Positions 1 through 8,210 of a stretch of 64,000 nt of DNA are shown one piece after another. The stretch lies in the NCBI GenBank assembly GCA_944381615.1, contig CALWLT010000023.1, positions 62,001 through 126,000 of the forward strand, in the 5' to 3' direction. The notes beneath the pieces were generated by a model. The model made no database searches, was not told where the DNA came from, and saw only the letters and a program-made list of their open reading frames with translations. The stretch comes from an uncultured Lachnospiraceae bacterium (lineage in GTDB: Bacteria; Bacillota; Clostridia; Lachnospirales; Lachnospiraceae). Both the position numbers and the translations under genes were made by a program. Position 1 is the stretch's first letter. Each line of letters opens with the position of its first letter.

Positions 1-585
1 AACGATCTGGACGAGTACCTGATCGACAGCCTGAAGATGCAGGGCGCCGCCATTACGTCCTGGGGCGTAGGCACCAACCTGATTACCTCCAAGGACTGTC
101 CCTCGTTCGGCGGCGTGTACAAGCTGGCGGCCATCCGCGACAAAAAGACGGGGCGGTTTATCCCCAAGATCAAGCTGTCGGAAAATACCGAGAAGGTTAC
201 CAACCCGGGCAACAAGACAGTGTACCGCATCTACAGCCGCCGCACCGGCAAGATCATCGCCGATCTGATCTGCCTGACGGAAGAACAGTTCGACGAGTCC
301 GATCCGCTTCTTCTGTTCGACCCGATCGAGACCTGGAAAAAGACGCACCTCGCCCCCGGCGCCTACACCATGCGGGAGCTTCTGGTGCCCATATTCCGAA
401 ACGGCGTCTGCGTCTATCAGTCGCCCGGCGTCATGGAGATCCGCGATTACTGCAGGAAGGAGCAGGAGACGCTCTGGGAAGAGTCCCGGCGCCTCGTCAA
501 CCCGCACGAGATTCATGTGGACCTCTCCAACGAGTTATGGCACGTCAAGAAGCGCCTGCTCGACAGCTATCACTACAACGATTAA
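1..585 (+). CDS. pncB: Nicotinate phosphoribosyltransferase, C-terminal part (truncated by window start)
   Basis: The open frame enters from base 1 and ends at TAA 583-585, giving the last 194 residues. The segment GAAITSWGVGTNLITSKDCP followed by FGGVYKLAAI is the conserved phosphate-binding and C-terminal region of nicotinate phosphoribosyltransferase, the cytosolic enzyme that makes nicotinate mononucleotide from nicotinate, PRPP and ATP in NAD salvage. The late motif PGAYTMRELLVPIFRNG also fits the long bacterial family. The catalytic N-terminal half lies outside the window. The gene is convergent with yebC, with two hairpins between them. Confidence 0.9.
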   Translation, partial: NDLDEYLIDSLKMQGAAITSWGVGTNLITSKDCPSFGGVYKLAAIRDKKTGRFIPKIKLSENTEKVTNPGNKTVYRIYSRRTGKIIADLICLTEEQFDESDPLLLFDPIETWKKTHLAPGAYTMRELLVPIFRNGVCVYQSPGVMEIRDYCRKEQETLWEESRRLVNPHEIHVDLSNELWHVKKRLLDSYHYND

Positions 586-607
586 CAAAAGATTCCAGCG
601 CTGAACA

Positions 608-704
608 AAAAAACGCATCCGGAAGGTTCCCGGCCCGGGGCCTGGAACCTTCCGGATGAGAAAAGAGGGCAGAGGCGGCCATCCAGCCGCGCCTGCCCTC
701 TTTT
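608..704. terminator. Two hairpins forming a bidirectional terminator between pncB and yebC
   Basis: The first stem pairs 616-630 with 644-658 (15 bp, GC-rich loop). The second pairs 661-672 with 693-704 and is flanked by A-rich and T-rich sequence, so it can terminate rightward transcription from pncB and leftward transcription from yebC. Confidence 0.8.
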
Positions 705-719
705 TCGCATTCGCGCGTA

Positions 720-1448
720 TTATTCATCCCAGTTGTGATACGTGGCCTGCACGTCGTCGTCCTCATCCAGCAGATCCAGGATGCGGTTCATCTTCTTGAT
801 GGCGTCCTCGTCCGTCAGCTCCACCCAGGTCTGGGGGATCATGGTCACGTCAGCCTGCAGCATGGGAACGCCCGCCTGCTCCAGCGCCTCGCGCACGGCC
901 GAGAAATCGTCCGGATCCGTGATGACCTCATAGCTGTCCTCTTCCTCGGAGAAATCCTCCGCGCCCGCGTCCAGCGCCAGCATCATCAGTTCATCGGGAT
1001 CCATTTCGCACTCTTCCTTGTCGATGATGATCTGGCCCTTCTTGTCGAACATAAAGGAAACGCTTCCCGGCGTCCCCACGTTGCCGCCGCCCTTGGTAAA
1101 GGCGCTGCGCACGTTGGCCGCCGTACGGTTCTTGTTGTCCGTCAGGGCATCTACGATGATCGCCACGCCGCCGGGGCCGTAGCCCTCATATGTAAGGTTC
1201 TCATAATTGACCGCGCCCGCGTCTCCGGCCGCCTTCTTGATTCCCCGCTCAATGGTATCGTTCGGCATGTTGTTGGCCTTGGCCTTGGCAATCACGTCAC
1301 GCAGGCGGCTGTTATTGGCCGGATCCGCGCCGCCCTCCTTGACCGCAACCGCGATCTCACGGCCGATGACCGTAAAAATCTTGCCCTTTGCGGCGTCGTT
1401 TTTTTCCTTTTTATGCTTGATATTGGCAAACTTTGAATGTCCTGACAT
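720..1448 (-). CDS. yebC: YebC/PmpR family protein
   Basis: A 242-residue protein beginning [14 protein letters not shown], the diagnostic N-terminus of the YebC/PmpR (TACO1) family. The start at 1448 is chosen over an upstream in-frame ATG because the sequence before it carries the Shine-Dalgarno AGAGGAG and the family begins exactly here. The three-domain family layout is seen, with the conserved [14 protein letters not shown] stretch in the middle and an acidic C-terminus. Members were described as transcriptional regulators, and more recent work links them to translation of proline-rich stretches; which applies here cannot be read from sequence. It stands alone, leftward, downstream of mazF. 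Confidence 0.93.
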   Translation of the reverse strand: MSGHSKFANIKHKKEKNDAAKGKIFTVIGREIAVAVKEGGADPANNSRLRDVIAKAKANNMPNDTIERGIKKAAGDAGAVNYENLTYEGYGPGGVAIIVDALTDNKNRTAANVRSAFTKGGGNVGTPGSVSFMFDKKGQIIIDKEECEMDPDELMMLALDAGAEDFSEEEDSYEVITDPDDFSAVREALEQAGVPMLQADVTMIPQTWVELTDEDAIKKMNRILDLLDEDDDVQATYHNWDE

Positions 1449-1563
1449 GACAACACTCCTCTTTCTGCTGGTATTCCCTCTGAATGGCTCCGGGCGGCTT
1501 CTGCCCGGCATCTTTTCTATTCTAGCACCGATCCGCAGCCTTGGCAAGTAGTTTTCCCTGCCG

Positions 1564-1911
1564 CTATGTATCCAGCTCCAGGCTGATCCGCAGGGCCCGG
1601 TTTACCTCCTCAAGAAGCGGCTCGTCGATGTGGCAGATCCGCTCCTTCAGCCGCTGCTTGTCGATGGTGCGCAGCTGTTCCAGTAAGATCACGGAATTGC
1701 GGACCATGTCGCAGCGCCTGGCGTCCAGCTCCACATGCGTCGGAAGCTTCGCCTTGTTCATCTTCGAGGTAATCGCCGCGCAGATGACCGTCGGGCTGTG
1801 CCGGTTGCCCACATCGTTCTGAATGATCAGCACCGGGCGGACGCCGCCCTGCTCCGAGCCCACGACGGGCCGCAGATCCGCATAATAAATGTCTCCTCGT
1901 CTGATAATCAC
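1564..1911 (-). CDS. MazF/PemK-family endoribonuclease toxin (NdoA-like)
   Basis: A 115-residue protein starting [20 protein letters not shown], followed by [15 protein letters not shown] and the TVICAAITS strand. These are the hallmark segments of MazF/EndoA (NdoA) mRNA interferases, which cleave single-stranded RNA at short sites. It matches the usual 115-120 residue length. It is the last gene of the leftward rex-acpS-nnr-alr cluster, 111 bp after alr. In Bacillus the antitoxin ndoAI lies between alr and ndoA; here there is no room for a normal antitoxin ORF, so an antitoxin is either encoded elsewhere or absent. Confidence 0.9.
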   Translation of the reverse strand: MIIRRGDIYYADLRPVVGSEQGGVRPVLIIQNDVGNRHSPTVICAAITSKMNKAKLPTHVELDARRCDMVRNSVILLEQLRTIDKQRLKERICHIDEPLLEEVNRALRISLELDT

Positions 1912-2022
1912 TGTCTCACTCTCCGTCCATACGATTCCTGATGTCCTTAGTATTGACAGTTCTGAGCCGTTTATTCCGGCCCTACGATCATCATATGAGG
2001 GATTTTCTTCCGGTTTCCGGCC

Positions 2023-3204
2023 TCAGATCATAAAATCCTCATACCGGTCCTCTTCATAATCCTTGGTTCCCACGACGCGGCCGCCGTCCGTGTAAACGCG
2101 CGGCACCCGTTTTCCAATGAGGCACGGGATCTCGTAGTAAAAACGGCCGCTTTTTGCCGCCAGCTCTTCCATGGTAATCTCTTCTCCGCCGTCGCGGCCC
2201 GCCAGCGTCACGCGCGTCCCCTCGCCGGCCTCCGGAATCTGTGTGACGTCGATCATGAACTGATCCATGCAGATCCGTCCCAGGATCGGCGCGCGGCGGC
2301 CGCAGACCAGCACGTCGCCGCACCCGGAAAGCCCGCGCGGGTACCCGTCCGCATAGCCGGCTCCGACCGTGGCCACCCGCATCCGCTCCGTGGCCGTAAA
2401 CGTCCCGCCGTAGCTGATGCTGTCCCCGGCTTCGACCTCCTTGACATAGGTAATAAAACTGCGGATCTCCATGGCAGGCAGAAGACGCAGATCATGGCGC
2501 GTCTCCTCCGAAGGATAGATCCCGTACATGGCAATGCCGGGCCGCACCGCGTCCATCCGCATCTGCGGCAGATCCATGATGGCCGCGCTGTTCGCGCAGT
2601 GGCGCACCGGCACAGAGACGCCCCGCCCAGCCAGCGCATCGCAGAACGCCGTAAACGCGGCGTATTGCCCCCGGGCATGCTCCTTGTCTGTCTCGTCCGC
2701 GCGTGAAAAATGCGTAAACAGCCCCTCCAGCTCCACGCCCGGCAGGGACGCAATCCGCAGAAGCTCTTCTAACGCGGCCGGGCCGGGCCGCAGGCCGATC
2801 CGCCCCATCCCGGTGTCGACGGCCGCATGGATGGGCGCCTTTTTCCCCTGTAAAACGGCCCGCTGCGACCAGACGGCCGCCTTCTCCTCCTCAAAGAGGA
2901 CCGGGCGGATCTCCTTTTCGATCAGGAGATCATACCAGGACTCTCCTACGCTTCCCAGCACGAGAATCGGTTTTTTCGTCCCGTGTTCCCGAAGGCTTAC
3001 CGCCTCCCCGGCCGCGGCCACGGCGTATCCCCACACATAGGGTTCGATGGCCCGGGCCACAGGCGCGGCCCCGTGGCCGTATCCGTCGGCCTTGACCACC
3101 CCGATCAGCTTCGCCCCGGGCACCAGATTTCCCAGCATCCTGATATTTTCTCTCACGGCATCCAGATGGATCTCCGCGTAAATCCGATCATACCGTTCCA
3201 ACAT
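2023..3204 (-). CDS. alr: Alanine racemase
   Basis: A 393-residue PLP enzyme that interconverts L- and D-alanine for peptidoglycan. The PLP lysine lies in VVKADGYGHG (about K38), the barrel motifs GRIGLRPG and HFSRADETD are present, and the C-terminal beta domain carries VGAGYADGYPRG and GRICMDQFMIDVT. The start at 3204 follows an AGGAGG ribosome binding site, which lies inside the end of nnr; the two genes overlap by 17 bp, suggesting translational coupling. An upstream in-frame extension lacks family similarity and was rejected. Confidence 0.95.
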   Translation of the reverse strand: MLERYDRIYAEIHLDAVRENIRMLGNLVPGAKLIGVVKADGYGHGAAPVARAIEPYVWGYAVAAAGEAVSLREHGTKKPILVLGSVGESWYDLLIEKEIRPVLFEEEKAAVWSQRAVLQGKKAPIHAAVDTGMGRIGLRPGPAALEELLRIASLPGVELEGLFTHFSRADETDKEHARGQYAAFTAFCDALAGRGVSVPVRHCANSAAIMDLPQMRMDAVRPGIAMYGIYPSEETRHDLRLLPAMEIRSFITYVKEVEAGDSISYGGTFTATERMRVATVGAGYADGYPRGLSGCGDVLVCGRRAPILGRICMDQFMIDVTQIPEAGEGTRVTLAGRDGGEEITMEELAAKSGRFYYEIPCLIGKRVPRVYTDGGRVVGTKDYEEDRYEDFMI

Positions 3205-4780
3205 GCGTCCCTTTTCCTCCTGCTGTCTCTTTATCCTGATCCCGGCCGCCTGCGGCCGGCTTGTTTCTCTGCATTGCGGCGGGGATACAGTCCGCGATCT
3301 CCCCCGCCAGGATCGAGTGCTCTCCCTTCCCGGCGGCAGCCGCCGTCCCGGCCAGGCCGTGCAGATACACGCCCAGGCAGGCCGCATCCTCCTCCGGAAT
3401 CCCCAGCGCGATGAGGCCGGCCAGAATCCCGGTCAGCACGTCGCCGGAACCCCCTTTGGCCATGGCCGGGCAGCCGCTGTCTCCCACAAAAACGGAGCCG
3501 TCCCGCCTGGCCACCACGCTGACCGCATCCTTGAGGACGCAGATCACGCCTTTTTCCTCCGCGTACTGCATCGCCGCCTGCGGCAGGCTGCGCTTCAGAT
3601 CCGCGATTTCACGCCCCGTCAGCCGCGCCATCTCGCCCAGATGCGGCGTCACAATCACATTTTCCGTGAAATACCCCGCAAGCTGCGGACAGGCGGCCAC
3701 CGCGTTCAGCCCGTCCGCATCCACAATAATCGGGACGTAGGCGGATAAAAGCACCTGCCTGACCAGGCGCTTTGCCCAGCCGTCCTGCCCCAGGCCCGGG
3801 CCCAGGACAATCACGCTGGCCCAGGCGCACGCGCGTTCCACGAGCTGTTCCAGCGCCTCCGGATCCGCCGTCTCTGGATCCGCCGGACAGGGTGTGATGA
3901 TCGCCTCCGGCAGGCGCGCCTGCAGAACCGGCACATTTTCCGGCGCCGTCAGGATCCGGACCAGCCCGGCCCCCGTCCGGTAGGCGGCCAGCGCGCTCAG
4001 GTACGCCGCCCCGCACATTCCCGGCGAGCCGGCGGCGATCAGCACCTTTCCGTACGTTCCCTTGTTCGCCTCCAGCCGCCGCGGCGGGATCCGCTCCAGA
4101 TCCGCCGCCTCTCCGGCAAAATACCGCGGGCCGCTGATGCTCTCCGGCGGCGGAAAGCCGATGTCCGCCACCGTTACCCGGCCGCAGAGCTCCCGCCCCG
4201 GATAAAACAGCATTCCCAGCTTCTCGCAGCCGAAGGTTACGGTCTCGTCGGCGCGCACCGCCGTCCCCAGGATCTCTCCCGTCTCTGCGCTGACGCCCGA
4301 CGGGATGTCCAACGCCAGCGTAAACGCCGGCCGCTGCTCCTCCATAAAATGGATGGCCTGCGCAAAAACGCCTTCCACATCCCGGGAAAGACCCACGCCA
4401 AACAGCGCGTCCACCGCCACGTCAAAGCGCCCCGGAAGAAATGCGCCGAACGACTCGACCAGAATTCCCAGACGGCCGTCGATCGCCGTCTGGCGCACCA
4501 TCTCCTCCGTCCAGCGTTCCCGATCCCCGACCGTCAGCACCGTAACGTCAAAGCCGCGCAGAGACAGAATCCGCGCCAGCGCGGCCCCGTCCGCCCCGTT
4601 GTTGCCGGTCCCGCAGAAAATCAGGACGCGCGTTCCGCTCTCCGGTTGAAAGCGGGCCGACAGCCGATCCGCCGCCGCCAGCGCGGCCCGCTCCATCAGC
4701 ACCAGCGACGGGATGCCCACCGTGCCGATGGCATACCCGTCAATTTCCTTCATCTGTCTTCCCGTTACCAGCCGCCGCAT
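3188..4780 (-). CDS. nnr: Bifunctional NAD(P)H-hydrate epimerase / ADP-dependent dehydratase
   Basis: A 530-residue fusion. Residues about 1-215 are the YjeF_N epimerase domain (FCGTGNNGADGAALARIL), and about 225-500 are the ribokinase-like ADP-dependent dehydratase domain (VLGPGLGQD, VDADGLNAV, TPHLGEMARLTG, AKGGSGDVLTGILAGL). Together they repair hydrated NAD(P)H in the cytosol. The start at 4780 has GGGAG upstream and overlaps the end of acpS by 41 bp; a Met at 4753 is an alternative. The C-terminus overlaps alr. Gene order acpS-nnr-alr is common in Bacillota. Confidence 0.94.
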   Translation of the reverse strand: MRRLVTGRQMKEIDGYAIGTVGIPSLVLMERAALAAADRLSARFQPESGTRVLIFCGTGNNGADGAALARILSLRGFDVTVLTVGDRERWTEEMVRQTAIDGRLGILVESFGAFLPGRFDVAVDALFGVGLSRDVEGVFAQAIHFMEEQRPAFTLALDIPSGVSAETGEILGTAVRADETVTFGCEKLGMLFYPGRELCGRVTVADIGFPPPESISGPRYFAGEAADLERIPPRRLEANKGTYGKVLIAAGSPGMCGAAYLSALAAYRTGAGLVRILTAPENVPVLQARLPEAIITPCPADPETADPEALEQLVERACAWASVIVLGPGLGQDGWAKRLVRQVLLSAYVPIIVDADGLNAVAACPQLAGYFTENVIVTPHLGEMARLTGREIADLKRSLPQAAMQYAEEKGVICVLKDAVSVVARRDGSVFVGDSGCPAMAKGGSGDVLTGILAGLIALGIPEEDAACLGVYLHGLAGTAAAAGKGEHSILAGEIADCIPAAMQRNKPAAGGRDQDKETAGGKGTHVGTV

Positions 4781-5144
4781 TCTCTCTCCCTTCCCCGACC
4801 GCACAGGCCAGCGCATGCGTCTTCGTGTTGGAAATAGAAACGTGGATCCGCTCCACGCCCAGCCGCTTCGCCAGCGCCCCGGCTTCGCCCGAAAGCTTTA
4901 CGTAGGGCCTGCCAAGCTCATCCCGCAGCACCTCCACGGCCTGCGGCCCGAACGTGCGAAAGCCGGTGCCGAACACCTTGGCCACCGCTTCCTTCACGGC
5001 AAAATCGCCGGCCAGCCGGGATATCCTCTCCCCGGCCTGCCGGCGTTCCTCCTGCGTATACACGCGCGTCAAAAAAGCCTCCTTCTCGCAGGCTTTCCTG
5101 ACCCGCTCTATCTCAATCAAATCCGTCCCCACGCCGATGATCAT
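4740..5144 (-). CDS. acpS: Holo-[acyl-carrier-protein] synthase
   Basis: A 134-residue 4'-phosphopantetheinyl transferase that converts apo-ACP to holo-ACP using coenzyme A. Diagnostic motifs are the N-terminal IIGVGTDLIEIERV (metal-binding Asp), FAVKEAVAKVFGTG (the KEA signature) and VSISNTKTHALACAV. The start at 5144 is the family start; an upstream extension of 25 residues in the frame runs into the rex gene and is not supported. The gene begins 25 bp after rex and overlaps nnr at its end. Confidence 0.94.
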   Translation of the reverse strand: MIIGVGTDLIEIERVRKACEKEAFLTRVYTQEERRQAGERISRLAGDFAVKEAVAKVFGTGFRTFGPQAVEVLRDELGRPYVKLSGEAGALAKRLGVERIHVSISNTKTHALACAVGEGRENAAAGNGKTDEGN

Positions 5145-5169
5145 GTCCCGCTTCTCCCGGCGGCCCGCC

Positions 5170-5955
5170 TCACTTCTGCTGGGTCCGCTCCTGCACTGGC
5201 GCCTGCGCCTCCCGGACATCCTGCTCTTCCTTCCCGCTTCCGGCAGGCTGCGCTTCGTTTTCTTCCTTCTTCGCCGCCTCGCGCGCCTTCGCGGCCCGTT
5301 CCCGCTCCAGCTGATCCTGCATGCTGCAGACCCGGTAGGAAAGGCGCATCAGGCTCTCGGAAAGATGGACGTTCTCCACCACCACGTCGTCGGGCACCTG
5401 CAGATCCGTGTGCGCAAAATTCCAGATGGCCTTGATGCCGGCCTTGACCAGCCGATCGGCGATTTCCGGCGCCTTGGACTTGGGGATCGTCAGCGCCGCA
5501 ATCTGCACCTCGTTGTCCCGGATAAACTGCTCCAGATCTTCGATCCCGCGGATCTCCACGCCGCGGACTACCAGGCCTACCAGACGCGGATTCACATCGA
5601 ACATTCCTTTTATAATAAAACCACGGCGCTCAAAATTCGTATAGTTGGCAATGGCCTGCCCCAAATTTCCCGCGCCGATAATAATCAGATTATGCTGCCG
5701 GTCAATTCCCAGGATCCTGGCAATCTCCGTATACAGGTACTTCACGTTGTAACCGTACCCCTGCTGTCCAAAGCCTCCGAAATTATTCAGATCCTGCCGG
5801 ATCTGCGAGGCCGTTACCTTCATGCGGATACTTAATTCATTGGAAGAAATCCGTTCGACTCCCTCCTCAAGCAGTTCGCCCAGATAGCGGTAATACCTGG
5901 GAAGCCGTGAGATGACCGCTTTCGATATTTCCTTCTGCTCCAAACCTACGTCCAC
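5170..5955 (-). CDS. rex: Redox-sensing transcriptional repressor Rex
   Basis: A 261-residue protein with a winged-helix N-terminus (KAVISRLPRYYRYLGELLEE, ASQIRQDLNNFGGFGQQGYG) followed by a Rossmann domain (IIIGAGNLGQAIANY) that reads the NADH/NAD+ ratio. The start is GTG at 5955, preceded by AGAGAGAG; no better in-frame ATG exists. The last 40 or so residues form a charged, Glu/Gln/Lys-rich tail beyond the family's usual end. It heads the acpS-nnr-alr-mazF cluster. No clean TTGTTAA-type Rex operator was seen in its own promoter. Confidence 0.95.
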   Translation of the reverse strand: MDVGLEQKEISKAVISRLPRYYRYLGELLEEGVERISSNELSIRMKVTASQIRQDLNNFGGFGQQGYGYNVKYLYTEIARILGIDRQHNLIIIGAGNLGQAIANYTNFERRGFIIKGMFDVNPRLVGLVVRGVEIRGIEDLEQFIRDNEVQIAALTIPKSKAPEIADRLVKAGIKAIWNFAHTDLQVPDDVVVENVHLSESLMRLSYRVCSMQDQLERERAAKAREAAKKEENEAQPAGSGKEEQDVREAQAPVQERTQQK

Positions 5956-6005
5956 CTCTCTCTGTGTGTTTCAGGGACTGCATCGTCCCTCGCATATACT
6001 TTTTT

Positions 6006-6033
6006 ATTATATCATATGTCAAATTATTGTCAA
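6006..6033 (-). promoter_or_regulatory. Sigma-A-type promoter for rex
   Basis: On the minus strand, TTGACA (6028-6033) is separated by 16 bp from TATAAT (6006-6011). A second TTGACA copy at 6017-6022 makes an 11-bp direct repeat and could be part of an operator. Confidence 0.75.
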
Positions 6034-6126
6034 ATCTTTTCCGCAGGCAGGCCGCCGGGTAGGCCGCCGAGGCGGCAAATCTGTGCGCCCGCCGCCGCGA
6101 ATCGCCGCGAATCCGCGCCTCTCTTC

Positions 6127-6155
6127 TTGCAAAGGCGCGGGCTTTATATTATAAT
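6127..6155 (+). promoter_or_regulatory. Sigma-A-type promoter for the ABC-F gene
   Basis: TTGCAA (6127-6132), 17 bp, TATAAT (6150-6155), about 40 bp before the ABC-F start codon. It is divergent from the rex promoter. Confidence 0.75.
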
Positions 6156-6193
6156 AAGAAGGCTCTGCGAAATTTGCATCCGGGAGGAAAACC

Positions 6194-8158
6194 ATGATTT
6201 TATCGTGCAGCAATCTCTCAAAATCCTTCGGCACGGAAGAGATTTTGAAACATGTATCCTTTCATATAGAGGAGCGGGAAAAGGCCGCCATCGTCGGCAT
6301 CAACGGAGCCGGCAAGTCCACACTTTTAAAGATCATCGTCGGCGAGCTGGCCGCGGACGAGGGATCCGTGACGCTTTCCCGCGGGAAGACCATCGGCTAT
6401 CTGGCCCAGCACCAGGAGATCCGCAGCGACGCGACCATCTACGACGAGCTTCTGGAGATCAAGCGTCCCATCCTGGAGATGGAACAGAAGATACGCGATC
6501 TGGAACGGCAGATGCGCTCCGCCTCCGGCGAACAGCTGGACGGGCTTCTGGAGTCCTACAGCCGTCTCAATCACGAATTTGAGCTGGCCAACGGCTACGC
6601 CTGGCAGAGCGAGATTACCGGCGTCCTCAAGGGCCTCGGCTTTGCGGAGGAAGAATTCGGAAAACCGGTCCGCGAGCTCTCCGGCGGCCAGAAGACGCGC
6701 GTTTCCCTGGGAAAACTTCTGCTTACCCGGCCGGATCTCATCCTGCTCGACGAGCCGACCAACCACCTGGACATGGAATCCATTGCCTGGCTGGAAACTT
6801 ATTTAGCGAACTATCCCGGCGCCGTCATCATCGTCGCCCACGACCGCTATTTCCTCGATCGGATCGCGTCCAAGATCATCGAGCTGGACAACGGCTGCGC
6901 CACGGTCTTTTCCGGCAATTACAGCGCCTACGCCGAAAAAAAGGCCCAGCTGCGCGCCGGGATCCTGAAGGCGTATCTCAACCAGCAGCAGGCCATCCGC
7001 CACCAGGAGGAGGTCATCGCCAAGCTGCGCTCCTTCAACCGGGAGAAATCCATCCGGCGCGCGGAAAGCCGGGAAAAGATGCTGTCCAAGATGGAGGTGC
7101 TGGAAAAGCCCGTCGAGCTGAACGACGCCATGAGCATCACGCTGGAGCCGTCCGTTACCAGCGGAAACGACGTGCTCTCCGTGCGCGATCTCGCCAAGAG
7201 CTTCGACGGCGTGCCGCTTTTTTCCGGCCTCAATTTTGAGATCCGCCGCGGCGAGCGCATCGCCATCATCGGCAGCAACGGGACGGGAAAAACCACGATC
7301 CTCAAGATCATCAACGGGCTTCTTTCGCCGGATGCGGGCGAGGTCCGTCTCGGCTCCCGGGTCCACATCGGCTACTACGATCAGGAGCAGCAGGTGCTGG
7401 ACATGGACAAGACCCTGTTCGACGAGCTGCAGGATACGTACCCTGACATGAACAATACGCAGATCCGCAACGTGCTGGCCGCCTTCCTCTTTACCGGCGA
7501 CGACGTGTTCAAGCGGATCCGCGATCTGAGCGGCGGCGAGCGGGGACGCGTCTCGCTCGCCAGGCTGATGCTCTCCGAGGCCAATTTTCTCATCCTCGAC
7601 GAGCCGACCAACCACCTGGACATTACCTCCAAGGAGATCCTGGAAAACGCGCTGCGAAACTACACGGGGACGGTGCTCTATGTCTCTCACGACCGCTATT
7701 TCATCAACCGCACAGCCACGCGGATCCTCGATCTGAAAATGGGGACGCTGATCAACTACATCGGCAATTACGACTACTATCTGGAAAAGCGGCCGGAGCT
7801 GGAGCCTGTCTACACCGCCCACGCGCCGCTTGCCCGGACCGCCGGGACATTCCCGGCTCCGGGACGCGCGGCGGCCGCCCCGGTCGAAGAAGCCCCGCAG
7901 GCCGCATCGTGCGCCGCCGGAAGCTGGAAGGAACAGAAGGAAGAGCAGGCGCGCCTTCGCAAGAAGCAGAATGAATTAAAGCGCGTGGAGGAGGAGATCC
8001 ACCGCCTGGAAACACGGGATCAGGAGATCGACCGCCTGCTGTGTGAGGAGAGCGTTTTCTCCGACGTGCCAAAGCTGATGGAGCTCAACAGCGAAAAGGA
8101 GTCCATCGCCGCCTCGCTGGAAGATCTCTATGAAAAATGGGAGTCGCTGGCAGAATAG
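6194..8158 (+). CDS. ABC-F family ATPase (ribosome-associated type)
   Basis: A 654-residue protein with two ABC cassettes and no membrane segments. Walker A motifs GINGAGKST and GSNGTGKTT, signature motifs LSGGQKTR and LSGGERGR, and two LDEPTNHLDM/LDEPTNHLDI Walker B stretches are all intact. A basic, Arg/Lys-rich interdomain linker (about residues 240-300) and a C-terminal coiled coil rich in Glu/Arg/Lys follow the YdiF/Uup-like layout. ABC-F proteins act at the ribosomal E site in translation quality control or antibiotic protection; the housekeeping YdiF type is most likely here, but resistance cannot be excluded from sequence. GAGGAAAACC precedes the ATG. Confidence 0.92.
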   Translation: MILSCSNLSKSFGTEEILKHVSFHIEEREKAAIVGINGAGKSTLLKIIVGELAADEGSVTLSRGKTIGYLAQHQEIRSDATIYDELLEIKRPILEMEQKIRDLERQMRSASGEQLDGLLESYSRLNHEFELANGYAWQSEITGVLKGLGFAEEEFGKPVRELSGGQKTRVSLGKLLLTRPDLILLDEPTNHLDMESIAWLETYLANYPGAVIIVAHDRYFLDRIASKIIELDNGCATVFSGNYSAYAEKKAQLRAGILKAYLNQQQAIRHQEEVIAKLRSFNREKSIRRAESREKMLSKMEVLEKPVELNDAMSITLEPSVTSGNDVLSVRDLAKSFDGVPLFSGLNFEIRRGERIAIIGSNGTGKTTILKIINGLLSPDAGEVRLGSRVHIGYYDQEQQVLDMDKTLFDELQDTYPDMNNTQIRNVLAAFLFTGDDVFKRIRDLSGGERGRVSLARLMLSEANFLILDEPTNHLDITSKEILENALRNYTGTVLYVSHDRYFINRTATRILDLKMGTLINYIGNYDYYLEKRPELEPVYTAHAPLARTAGTFPAPGRAAAAPVEEAPQAASCAAGSWKEQKEEQARLRKKQNELKRVEEEIHRLETRDQEIDRLLCEESVFSDVPKLMELNSEKESIAASLEDLYEKWESLAE

Positions 8159-8210
8159 CCGGCGGCTCCCCGTCTTTTTGAGGCTCAAAGCCCTTTTTCT
8201 TCTTTTCTCT

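Noticed and set aside
735..1436. 233-codon plus-strand ORF antisense to yebC
   Set aside because: Shadow frame with no recognisable domain; the minus-strand gene carries the family signature.
6006..6033. Rex operator in the rex promoter
   Set aside because: The sequence is a direct repeat of TTGACA rather than the expected TTGTTAA inverted repeat.
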